Assembly (NCBI GenBank): GCA_947683425.1
Contig: CANTUQ010000037.1
Span: 5,224,501 to 5,288,500 of the forward strand
Source: Excoecaria cochinchinensis
Taxonomy: Eukaryota > Streptophyta > Magnoliopsida > Malpighiales > Euphorbiaceae
Direction of reading: 5' to 3'
DNA: 64,000 nt
Both the position numbers and the translations under genes were made by a program. Every line of letters starts with the position of its first letter. Position 1 is the stretch's first letter. The notes beneath the pieces are model-generated. The model saw only the letters and a list, made by a program, of their open reading frames with translations, had not been told where the DNA came from and searched no databases. This document shows positions 46,912-57,521 of the stretch, one piece after another.

Positions 46912-47204
46912 TAAATTGAAAATAATAATAAAAATTTTAATACTTTTTGCGACGGAATTTTGTCGCTAATATTTTTTTTAATTTTTTCGGCGATTACTTT
47001 AGGGGTTATTTAGCGACGGAATATTTTATTTTTAGCGACGGATTGTGCTGTCGCTACTTTTAGAGACTGTTTTATGTTTTGGTCGCAAAATTTTTTGCGA
47101 CGCCCGGATTAGCGATGGTTAGTCGTTTTGTCGCTAAAAGTCATTAGCGACTGAATTTATGAAATTAGTTTCGTCGCTAATTTCCTTTTTTTTTTTTAGT
47201 GCAA

Positions 47205-47696
47205 GAACAAATTTTCCTGAAGAGTTTCCAATACCCATAGCAACTCTTTCAGTCATTAAACCAACAAGAAGATCATCAATTTCAACCACATACTTATAAC
47301 ATCAAAAAGAGGAACTTTATGAGATTGATCCGCTGTCATCAACTTTTTAAAAATTAACAAATGATTATCAATAGTCCAGGGTCCCCTATCAATCACCCGT
47401 TGAACATCAATCTCATGGAAAAACTGAAAAATAAAGAGGTTAGCATTTAAATCTTTGATAAAGACCCCCATTACAGGCCTCCAAATGGATGCTAGAGTGT
47501 TTTTCATAGCCTGGATATTAATAGTTTTATCTGTGAGAAAATGTCCCACAAAACTCCATTGTAATTGCGTCGACTGGTCATTGAAGTCATCCTCTTCAAA
47601 CACAAGACAAAGTTGGTCATTATCTTCAATGGAAATATTTGCACACAAACCTTCAATGTTACCGCTATTCATACCAGCCATAGAGAAAGAAGACAA
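47205..47696 (-). pseudogene. LINE ORF1, N-terminal part (DUF4283)
   Basis: Minus-strand ATG at 47696 opens a frame with SWSFVGHFLTDKTIN-like residues, AMKNTLASIWRPVMGV and VQRVIDRGPWTIDNHLLIFK, the DUF4283 domain at the start of plant LINE ORF1. It loses frame near 47256 and is cut at 47204 by the CACTA element. The 5' UTR runs to 47823. Confidence 0.88.
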
Positions 47697-47839
47697 AGAA
47701 ACACGAAAATACTAAAAAATCGAAACCTTGCTAGAAAGCAAGACAAAAACCCTTGCTAGAGAGCAAGACGTCATTTTTTCTATTTTCTTTTTTAAATATT
47801 TGGTTTAGCTATTGAATGCAAGTAAGGAAAAGCTTATAT

Positions 47840-48594
47840 GGGTGTAAGAAAAAGTTGAAATGTAAACTTACTTTAATAAGTTTAATAAGTTTTCATTTAT
47901 TTACAAGTTTTTTCTTTATTTCAAAAAAAAAATTAAAAAAATATTTGTTATTTTATATTTCTTACTAATTTAACCTTTTTAAAAAAGACAATTACTTCCA
48001 TATGTTTCATAATTTTTGTCTACTTTTGTTTTCTGCACAAATTAAAAAATTATAGTTATTATGATTGATGGACAAAATTTTTCTTATGCGGCTTTCATGT
48101 TGTACCTATTCTACAGATAGGATTAGTAATTAAATATTATTAAAATTATAAATATCATGGTTAATAATATAGCATCGAAAATTTAAAAGGCAATTAATAA
48201 AATAATATTAAATAAAGGTATAATAGATAATTGATAGAATAATGTATAAAAGGAAGATAGACAATATTATGGGACATAATAAAAAGAAAAAGTGGACAAA
48301 AATAATGAGAGGAAGAGAGTGTTTTATTAAAATTGAATTAATATTTATTGTATAAATAATATACTTAAAAAATTATATTTAAATATACTGTATTTTTTTT
48401 GAAAGTAAACTCTTATTTATTAATAGATTAAAATAGAAAAGTGGATTTTTTTTTGAATGGAGTACTCCTCATGTTTCATAATATATATATATATATTTGT
48501 CCACCTTTTTGCTTTACACATATTAAAAAATTATAGTTATTATGGTTAAGAGATGTAAAATATTTTTTATAACTTTTCTATTATAAAAATTGTA
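47840..48594. other. AT-rich spacer
   Basis: No gene is visible; an (AT)n run lies at about 48479-48496. Confidence 0.6.
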
Positions 48595-48602
48595 GTTATA
48601 AT

Positions 48603-49126
48603 CAAAGTTGTCAAATTTAGACCGAATATAGAACCGAAGAAGGTGGAGTGTCAAAGGTTTAAGGTTTAATCGGAATTAAACCAGAGTTTAATAATATTTA
48701 ATATATACTATTTTAACATGTTTCAAATAACAATTTGCATAATAAAATATTTAAAATATTAATATTCATCATATTACTATTCAAAATACTAAAAATTTAA
48801 TAATTGACAAATTTAAAAAAAAAATTACTAAAATAATAAGTTTAAGAAAAAGTTTAGGTATCAAGATGTAAATACAAAGGGATGGAAAAGAAAAGTTGCT
48901 TGTAAAGCGAAAAAAGAAGGAAAGAAAGAAACAGAGACAACCTGTCGAGAGGCAACAACGTGGTCAGTGAGATAAGAATCGGATCGGTATGGATCAATTG
49001 GTTTTATGATTCAATTCGACGATTTTTACAGTTTCCTTTTAAATTTATAGTGCCTTTGAATCGAATTAAGGTCCAATTTTTGGTTTTTAATCAGACCGGC
49101 CGATCCTGTCTATTTTTGCAACATTG
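48603..49126. mobile_element. hAT-like MITE, imperfect 8-bp TSD
   Basis: Flanked by GTTATAAT (48595-48602) and GTTATAAC (49127-49134). Its ends CAAAGTTGTCAAA and, in complement, CAATGTTGCAAAA are imperfect inverted repeats. Internal sequence is rich in ACCGAA/GGATCGGT segments; no coding frame. Confidence 0.65.
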
Positions 49127-49134
49127 GTTATAAC

Positions 49135-49427
49135 TTTCCTATTATGCTAAGTCCTAAAAGGAGAAAAAATGTACAGTATTTTAATGAATATGGACCATTT
49201 TTGTGAAAATAATATTATTTTTTTTATACTACATGATAAGATGATATTTGAATCCTAATTGAAATAAAAAGTATATTTAGAATTTTAACAGTTTCAACTA
49301 CCAGTAATTTATATGGAATCAATAATAATATTAGTATTTTTCATCCAATAGTTGGTCACGTGTGTGTAGAAAATAACCTGAAAAGTGTGAACAAAAAGAA
49401 ATTATAATAGGGGAGATATATAGTTTA
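49135..49427. other. AT-rich spacer between MITEs
   Basis: No gene visible. Confidence 0.6.
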
Positions 49428-49435
49428 GTTTTTAC

Positions 49436-50298
49436 CAATGTTTTCAGAAGCGGATCGGATATCGACTCGGACAACCAACTGAGTCAGGAGTCAATTGGTT
49501 GGATCAGGTTGACTCGGAGTTTTTATCTTTTTTTTTTTTAAATATAATTATTTATAAAAAATTAAAAATATGGTATATAAAAAATATATTCAAATAATCT
49601 ATTAATTATCATAAATTAATATTAAAATAATAATTTTAAATCCAATAAAATTTACAAATATAAAAATCAAATAACTGAAATTAAATAGAACCAATAACTA
49701 AAATTAGCATATTTTACTAATTTAAATCAAACCAATTATTTAAATAACCAAATAATATTTGATTGAATTGTATTAGTTGAATTTTTTATCCCTTATAATT
49801 TTATACCTTTTTTTTTAAAATGGACATTTTATAATCAATTTTGTTTAGATACATCATGATTTATATGGTGGATATAATTTTTCATTTCTCATTAATTATT
49901 AAACTTCTATTTCTTACCTTTCATTCTTTTGCCATTAAAATTTTTTGGACAAATCAATTATATTTTTTACTCTCAATATTTTAATAAATTTGTTACTCTG
50001 TTTTTTTTTTTTCTATATATATATATATTCACAATGGAGAGTCAACAATAACATATCAATTGGACAGGACATTAATTTAGGGTTTATTAGATTTTTTATA
50101 AAAAAAATCAAAAAAATAAAAAATTTGAATTGAACCCGAGTCAATCCGGTTCAACCCGTCCCGGTCCAACCCAAGCCAATCCGGTTCAAACCAAGTTTTT
50201 GCATATTCCGCTTTTTATGTTGAATCGATCCGGATTTCTTACCGATTCACGGTTGAACCGGTCCGACCGGCCGAGTCAACCCGATTTTTAAAACAATG
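49436..50298. mobile_element. hAT-like MITE, TSD GTTTTTAC
   Basis: A perfect 8-bp duplication GTTTTTAC (49428-49435 and 50299-50306) flanks ends CAATGTTTT and, in complement, CATTGTTTT. Subterminal GACTCGG, CCGGTC and GTTGACTC motifs are inverted at the two ends. It resembles the element at 48603-49126 in its ends and in its GGATCGG/CCGGCC content. No coding sequence. Confidence 0.8.
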
Positions 50299-50306
50299 GT
50301 TTTTAC

Positions 50307-51029
50307 ACATGAAATATCTCACGCAATAGGTATCCATATTAGGGATGATATATGTCTCTCCCCTATGACGAGTGAGATTGCGTCACCAACCTCACGATAA
50401 CTACACTGTCGTTAAAATTTTAATAAGCTTTTGATGGAAAATATGAAAATGAGATGGCATGGATATCATCTTTCTTAATCACATTTTTTAATATATTTAT
50501 AAAAATGAAATTTATCTATTTTTTAATATGTCCAATGCCAATATGTGATCAATGAGTATAATAGATTTAGATATATCAAATGATTTTGATAAAAATATAT
50601 CAAATTTAATATTTGAGAGTGAACACTTTTTATTATAAATTTGTTTAGAGTTAATTTGTGATCAGTTGGATTAACCCTTTTAAAGAGTTGGACCGGATTA
50701 TATTTCGTTAATGCATCAACTAATTTAATATCATGATGATTTTCCGATTTAAAAAAAAAATTCCAAAGCTCTTTAATGTGTGCGGACTTGACTTAAATTT
50801 TGGGCTTTTTACAAAATTATACATAAAATAAAAAATAACAACAATAAAAATATAATTTTATCTCGTTATTTCAATTATACAATATTTTTAATTTTTAATT
50901 TCGTTTATATAATTTTTGTTTACACATATATCACTTTTTCATTTTTATTTTCAAAAATGCATTTTTTTATTATTAAATCTCCCCTCCCATTTTTCACTTT
51001 TTTCCTCTCTCATTTCCTCCCCTCTCTCC
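50307..51029. other. AT-rich spacer ending in a pyrimidine tract
   Basis: No gene is visible. The last 80 bp are CT-rich and border the foldback element. Confidence 0.6.
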
Positions 51030-51124
51030 CCCCTCTTTAGCGATTTTTTTAATTTTGGCGTGAAAAGCCAAAAAAATTGGAAAAGTGGGTCTACAGGAAA
51101 AAAAAAATTTAGAAAACTGGTGTG

Positions 51125-51434
51125 TCAAAAAACGGCAACTTAGGTTGCCGTTTTCTGACCTGGTGGGTCCCACCTTGAGTTGACATTGAATTGTCAGAAA
51201 ACGACAATTTAGGTTACCGTTTTCTGAAAATTTTATTATTTTTTTATTTTTCAACGCGCAAAACGGCACCGTTTTACGCGTTGACTGGGGGAATAGGTGG
51301 GACCCATCAGGTCAGAAAACGGCAACCTAAGTTGCCATTTTCTAATATCAATGCGCACCATTTTGCGTGATGGTGAGAGAGGGTCCAATGGGACCCACTG
51401 CCAGAAAACGGCAACCTAGGTTGCCGTTTTCTGA
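51125..51434. repeat. Four 34-bp palindromes, left arm
   Basis: Copies lie at 51125-51158, 51194-51227, 51312-51345 and 51401-51434. The consensus is TCAGAAAACGGCAACCT joined to its own reverse complement, a perfect palindrome; the last copy has one terminal mismatch. Between them are further self-complementary blocks: CAACGCGCAAAACGG with its complement at 51252-51283, and GGTGGGTCCCACC at 51162-51174. Confidence 0.9.
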
Positions 51435-51470
51435 CGTGTAATTTTGTCTCATCAAATGCTGCAGCGCACC

Positions 51471-54405
51471 TGTCACACCCTAACTGTAACCTTGTTATAA
51501 CGATGCTAAGCAATTACCAATTTTTTTTTTTAATTTCCATTAACAAGTGAGTTTGCCGATATACCAATAACTGTCCAATTTACTATTCATTTAATGAAAA
51601 TTTCGGCAGCATAACATTTTAAAACTTAACCTACCTAACCTGCACGGCAAACAATTCCACAACAATATATAAACAATATATTGTCCATCTATATCATTCA
51701 TCCCATAACAAAACTTATAATACAAGCCATATTAATATATACATACATAACCATACTTATTTAGTATACTTTTCAACATAACTTCATAAGTGGGTCACAT
51801 ATGTCCCAATACACTCCTATACATATACATATCCTTATACATATACGCATATACATATACATGCCGTACAAAAATACTTTCTTCTTTACTTCCTCCTCCA
51901 GGACCAAGATCCCATGTATGCTTTGCTCGCTCACGTGCTAGGACCTACACACAGTAAACACTACGTACTGAGCATTAAACATGCTCAGTGGTGGCTATAG
52001 ATTTATAACTTTCCATAACGTAAACACATGCATTAAATATGCAAATTCATTTATTTTACATATAAACACTATTTTCACTTCACTATTCATATTATTCCAT
52101 TAAATACCATTAATATGGCAAAATTCCATTTAAGTCCTAACTTTTGAATTAATTACGATTTTTTCCTTATTCATCATTTATTTACCAAAATGCCATTATG
52201 TACTCTTATTTTTCATCTAAATCATTTCTTGACCTACAAATTACCTTTTAGTCCTTTTTCTGTCCCTTTTGTGAAAAATTACAATTTAGTCCCTATACTT
52301 TACATTCTTTTCGCATTTATCGTTTTAATTACATTTTTCACTTAATTTTCACTCTAATTCATTATTTGACATGCAAATTACCAATTAGTCCCTATTTTTC
52401 CCATTTTTATGGCAAATTACGTTTTAGTCCTCCAAAATTACTTTCACTTTTAACCCTATTAATCAATATTTTTGCCATTTTTACCCGTTAAGCCCATTAT
52501 TTTGATATATTACCATTTTACCCCTAAATTTTTTATTTTCTTTCATTTGAGTTATTTTTTATTCAAATTCACTTTTTTACTTTTCTTTTTACATTTTTAA
52601 GTCATTTTTACCATTATGCCCCTAATATAATTCTGGCCGAAATCCTCAGACCGGATATACAGGATGTGAACCCCGCAGGCCCACTGTGCTATACTAGGGA
52701 ATGATTTCGAGGGATCACTCCAACATATCACTGATCGTATAACGTATAACATATGACATATTACAATGTATTATGAGAGACTATTGCGAATCTGCTATAG
52801 TAAAGTAAGTCGTCATGACTCGTACCGCAGTATGGGTGTCCCTATGACTAGCCAAACATATGCTGAGCTAGATTTTGACCACCAGACAACTATTAAGGGC
52901 AAATTTCTTTTAACTCAACTTTCACATATTCAACACCTTCACTTGTGATGCATTATTTTTACTTCATTTTCATTACAATACACTAGTTGAACAATATTAT
53001 CAACATTTTTGCACAATCCATGAATTATCTAACCATAATTCATTAGTTTCACATTAAACATAATATAACTTCATACTTAAAAATATTCTTACATGTTCCA
53101 AAAGTTTCAATTAAATTCTTGGATACTTATTTTCATATCTAGATTCATTTTATGGCATTATCTATCACAAATACATAAAATAAACCCTAGTTTACCCTAG
53201 GGTTCCATTCGGTCATGGCATATACATTACCCTAAAAATTTCTTTAATTCATATTAAACATTCTAAATGTCATTTTACATACCCCTAATCACTTTTATAA
53301 GCATATACTCACATACACATGCATTCAGTACAAGTTTACCTAATAAACATAATGTAAACACATCAAAATCTTAGGGAAATTTAAAGATTTCATAGCCATA
53401 AACCTTGTACACTTGCTTAACCCTTCCTAAGCTTCCTTTTCCTTGCCCTTTCCTTTGGAAGCTTGCTCACCCTTTGAATTTCCTACATAGGCCGAAACTA
53501 TACCTCAAAAATTCACCATGAGTTTGTTTTCTTTTGCTCAAAATAACTTCATAAATCAACTCTAGACATCCTAAAATATATCTAGACACCCTTAAATTAA
53601 ATTTAGAACTTGAAATCCACTTACCCAAATTCAAGTCCTACACTTGATCCCTTGTTGTTATCCACTTCTTTAGCTCCAATCAAGGACTAGGGACCCAAAA
53701 GTGTAAGCTGAGAGGCTGAATCTTATTTAAAGTGGTAGAATTTGGCAAGAAATTGAAGAAACAAAGAAGAAAAATGGGAAAGGAAGTGAGAAACTCACTT
53801 CGGCCAAAGAGGAAGAGGGACAACCGAGGGAGATAAGGATTACAGCCACTCCCATCTGCCTATTAACTCCTATTTATAACCACTCAAACCGAAAATGAGA
53901 TTTTCGCCCGCAAATGCAATTTTCTGTGATTTTCTCATTTTTCAAATCCAAATCTGGTTCTAAAATTCATAACATATTAAAATTAGGCTGTAACCAAAAT
54001 TTCAGCCCAATCGGAGTCCATTTTTGGTCCGACTCAATTGAATCGGTCCGATAAAAAATTTTCGGTGTTCTCGAAAAAAAAAAATTTCTACTAAAAATTT
54101 CTAAATATTATTTTAAGTCAATCTGAAATTTTTGGAGTTTATTTACTATTTTTAAAGGTTCGGTCAAACCGTTGGTCAAAATGGTTACTATACAAACCAA
54201 ACCGCTACTTTTTCGTATTTTTTACTTTTGCAAACCTATTTGGTCTCGATTTCACTCCAAATTTTAATCTCGGACTAGCTGTAACTAATATTTTCCGATA
54301 ATCAAATAAAATATTTTTCGCCTCTGGGGGTACTATTCACCCCAGGAGTATTATTCACTATCGAAAAATACTATTCACGGCTAATCCGATGTTGGGGCCA
54401 TTACC
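51471..54405 (-). repeat. 3' LTR of minus-strand chromovirus
   Basis: On the minus strand it starts GGTAATGGCC (the first T of TGTAATG changed to G) and ends TAGGGTGTGACA. It matches the 5' LTR throughout with several percent substitutions and a few indels of 10-20 bp. It contains the stem-loop at 51967-51989. Plus-strand TTTAGTCC/ATTTAGTCC segments recur at 52130-52440. Confidence 0.9.
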
Positions 54406-54420
54406 ATTCTCCCCTACTAA
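54406..54420 (-). other. Polypurine tract of chromovirus
   Basis: The minus strand reads TTAGTAGGGGAGAAT immediately before the 3' LTR. Confidence 0.75.
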
Positions 54421-55272
54421 AAATAAATTTCGTCCTCGAAATTTACCTGTATCAAATAGCAGAGGGTACTGTTGGCCTCACTGTGGCTTCTGGCTCCACA
54501 CCTTTAAGCCAAAAATAATAGCTGCCAGCTCTAGATCATGAGTAGGATAATTCTTCTCATGAGTCTTGAACTACCGGGAGGCATAAGCAATCACCTTGCC
54601 TTCCTACATCAATACACAGCCTAAACCATTTCCAGAGGCGTCACTGTATACTACAAAGTCCTTGCCTGACTCTGATTGAGTGAGAATAGGAGCTTCTGTT
54701 AACATACATTTAAACCTCTCAAAATACTCTTGGCATTTATCAGTCCATTCAAACTTGATGTGCTTCTGAAGCAATCAAGTCAACGGAATTGCAATAGTAG
54801 AGAAACCCTTGACAAACTGTCTGTAGTACCCAGCCAAACCCAAGAAACTTCTGACTTCTGTAACATTCTTAGGTGGCCTCCGCTGCAGAATTGCCTCAAT
54901 CTTCGTAGGGTCCACTTTTATGCCCTCAACAGATACTACATGACCCAAAAATGATACTTCGTCTAACCAGAAGTCACACTTACTGAACTTGGCAAATAAC
55001 TTCTTATCTCTTAAAGTCTGTAAAATAATCCTCGAGTGCTTGTTATGATCCTCCGGTGTCTTTGAGTACACTAAGATGTCATCAATGAAGACTACCACAA
55101 ACTGGTCCAAGTAAGGATGGAAGATCCTGTTCATTAAGTCTATAAAAGCCGCTGGTGCATTAGTGAGCCCAAATGGCATGACCAGGAACTCATAATGGTC
55201 ATACCTGGTGCGAAAGGCTGTCTTAGATGCATCTGCTTCTTTCACTGGTAACTGATGATACCCTGATCTCAA
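54421..55272 (-). pseudogene. Chromovirus RT (C-terminal half) and truncated RNase H
   Basis: From 55272 leftwards the frame holds MRSGYHQLPV, MPFGLTNAPAAFIDLMN and the catalytic FIDDILVYS, then FLGHVVSVEGIKVDP, open to 54775. After TGA/TAG codons the RNase H follows with FVVYSDASGNGLGCVLM, VIAYASRQFKTHEKNYPTHD and LELAAIIFGLKVW. It stops abruptly near 54500 and joins a remnant of the polyprotein end (GKFRGRNLF). The missing part includes the rest of RNase H, integrase and chromodomain. Confidence 0.87.
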
Positions 55273-55930
55273 GTCAATCTTTGAAATACGCCTGATCCTT
55301 TCAACTGATCAAACAAGTCTTCTATACAAGGAAGGGGGTACTTATTCTTAATGGTTACTTTGTTCAACTGCCAGTAGTCTATGCATAGTCTAAGTGTCCC
55401 ATCATTCTTTTTCACAAATAACACCGGTGCTCCCCATGGTAACACACTGAGCCTGATAAACCCCTTGTCAAGTAACTCTTGTAACTGTATCTTTAACTCT
55501 TTCAATTTTGTAGGTGTCATTCTATAGGGAGCAATGGAGATCGGTGCAGTGCCCGGAGCAACATCTATGGAGAATTCAACTTCCCTGTCAGGTGGCAAAC
55601 CTGACAACTCGTCAGGGAACACATCGGAGAACTCTTTAACTGTAGGCATTTCTGATATCTTTGAACCTTCCCTTTTTGCTTCCATTGCGTAACACAAATA
55701 CGCAACACATCCTTTCCTGATCAATCTCTTAGCAGACGAGGCAGAAATCACATCAGATAGAAAGTCGGTCCTCACACCCATAATTTTGATATCCCGACCA
55801 TTAGCATACTTCAAAGTAACTCTTTTCCGTTTACAATCCATTGTCGCTTGGTGGGCGGATAATCAATCCATCCCCAAGATCACATCGAACTCGCGGAATG
55901 GAAGTTCGATCAAATTTTCCAAAAACACAC
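55269..55930 (-). pseudogene. Chromovirus protease-RT linker and RT N-terminus
   Basis: The frame from 55841 encodes FSDVFPDELSGLPPDREVEF, IDVAPGTAPISIAPYRM, KGFIRLSVLPWGAPVLFVKK, LCIDYWQLNKVT (Trp in place of Arg in the usual DYRQLN) and IEDLFDQLKG. A frameshift at about 55270 separates it from the catalytic half. Confidence 0.87.
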
Positions 55931-55934
55931 AACC

Positions 55935-56600
55935 CTAAGTACTAATAGGGCACTCTCTGTACACCTTGTTGACCACAACACTATGCCCTAGAGGATTACT
56001 CACAAGAATGTCCTGGTCTAAACATGCATCTCTCATCCCTTTACCTCGTGCTATCTCAGTATTAATGTACGAATGAGTAGAACCAGGATCAATAAGGGCA
56101 TGCACTAAATCAAACAATAACAGAAATTTACCTACTATGACATCAGGAGCATCCTCTTCTGCTCTAGCTTTGACTGCATAAGCACAACTTGTGTCATGCC
56201 TCTGACCCTGTGATGTCCGTGCAGCAGGTCTAGATGCCGATGCAGAAGGGGTGACTCCCCTACCTCGACCTCTCGGTGCAGATGGCCCAGACCCAGGTGC
56301 TAGTGCTGTAACTGTAGCAGTCTGTGTCGAAGGACAATCCCTGATCTGATGGTCTTTTGAACCACACTTAAAACAAGCCCCTGACAGAAATCTGCATTCC
56401 CCCCGATGAGCTTTACCATAATGATCACATGTCGGTGCTGGCTCACTGTCTTTACCTCGAGGTGTACTAGCTACAGATGCTGCTGGCACATTGCCATGAG
56501 ATGCATTACCCTGACCTCGGCCTGAAGCAGCAGATGCACGGCTCTGAGATACTGGAGGTCTCCAAGATTTCTCACTCTGACCTCCGGTGCACTGGACTAA
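55935..56600 (-). pseudogene. Chromovirus gag zinc knuckle and protease
   Basis: CFKCGSKDHQIRDC (CX2CX4HX4C) lies at about 56330-56375 and the protease active site ALIDPGSTHSYI at about 56065-56105, with Pro in place of Ser/Thr in the usual D(S/T)G. The catalytic Asp is kept. The frame is shifted relative to the upstream gag segment. Confidence 0.85.
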
Positions 56601-56614
56601 CCCTATTTTCTCTT

Positions 56615-57377
56615 CTACTGATACCGTAACCGTCTGTCAGCCTCATCTGTCTGTATAGCCTCTACCTTGAGAGCAGTCTCAATCAGTGATCTCAAATCAG
56701 GGTGTCGCTGTGTCCCCACAATCTGTCTGATCTCATTATGTAATCCCCTCTCAAATCTTTGACATAATTTTTCCCCAGTGGTCTGACTTGGATCCAAATA
56801 GGCACTCAAGCGCTCAAACTCGCACTCATATTCTGCCACTGTCTTGTTACCCTGTCTCAGCCTCCAGAAGGCATCATGCATAGTTGCCTTGTACTCTGAC
56901 CCAATATACTTTTTCTCAAACTGTGCCACGAAGAAGTCCCATATTATATGCTCAGCTAGAGTGTGTTTTTGCACTGAACTCCACCGAGTAAATGCAGGTC
57001 CTTGCAACAAAGCGACAATTCCTAGCAACTTCTCTTCAGGTGGACTCCCAGTGGTCTCAAAAATCCTCTTCATTTTAAATAACCATTCTTCAGCCTGCAC
57101 AGGGGTCAAAGGGTCCCGTCCATAGAAATCCTCAGCTGCTAATCTTTTAATTTGCTCCAAAATTGGCTCTTTTTTTTTATGGAGCAGGAGGCAATTTCGG
57201 AGCTTGAGGTGGTTGTTGTGCTTGTAACCTCTGCTGAATATAATCTGCCATGATATTCAGGAAGTCGGGCTGAGGTGGAGGGGGAGGAAGTGCAACTGGT
57301 GGAATCTCAGCCTGACCAGTGCCAAATGAAGCTTCACTCTCACCGTCCCCCACGTCACGACCTCGGTCGGACGACAT
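56615..57377 (-). pseudogene. Chromovirus gag
   Basis: The start codon at 57377 opens MSSDRGRDVGDGESEAS and a Pro/Gln-rich stretch. A run of A residues (T run at about 57169-57178 on the plus strand) shifts the frame. The main retrotransposon gag domain follows: PVQAEEWLFKMKRIFETTG, LLQGPAFTRWSSV, FEKKYIGSEYKATM and VAEYECEFERLSAYLD. Homopolymer slippage is the probable cause of the shift. Confidence 0.88.
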
Positions 57378-57502
57378 CTTTCACTATAAAACAAAGGAGC
57401 AAGCATACATTAGACTTTTAGCACTTCCTGCTGACAATTTGCATGTATATACATATAATCTAATCACTTAAATCCCCACTCCGATCTTAGAATCGCTTAA
57501 AC

Positions 57503-57516
57503 TAGCTCTGATACCA
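57503..57516 (-). other. Primer-binding site of chromovirus
   Basis: The minus strand reads TGGTATCAGAGCTA five bases after the 5' LTR, matching initiator tRNA-Met. Confidence 0.88.
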
Positions 57517-57521
57517 CAAAA

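Larger units (their letters stand above)
43589..47201. mobile_element. Non-autonomous CACTA element, TSD CAA
   Basis: Starts CACTACAAAAAAA and ends TTTTTTTAGTG, with the 3-bp duplication CAA on both sides (43586-43588 and 47202-47204), the signature of CACTA transposons. Both ends are rich in subterminal repeats of TTAGCGAC(G/T)(G/A) and GTCGCTAA (43610-44030 and 46950-47185). No transposase is visible in 3.6 kb. The middle carries a gene-like exon at 45186-45475. Confidence 0.92.
38843..47823 (-). mobile_element. Full-length L1-type LINE, split by CACTA element
   Basis: The LINE is flanked by AAGGAAAAGCTCATAT (38827-38842) and AAGGAAAAGCTTATAT (47824-47839), a 16-bp TSD with one mismatch. 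Its 3' end (left) has a short A tail, seen as TGTTTTTT on the plus strand. On the minus strand the order is ORF1 (DUF4283, zinc knuckle), endonuclease, RT, zf-RVT and RNase H, all decayed. Without the CACTA insertion it is about 5.4 kb, the usual size for a plant L1. Confidence 0.88.

Noticed and set aside
51125..51434. CRISPR-like regular repeats
   Set aside because: The units are palindromes with irregular spacing (69, 118 and 89 bp) and spacers that are themselves repeated, in a plant nuclear context with no cas genes.
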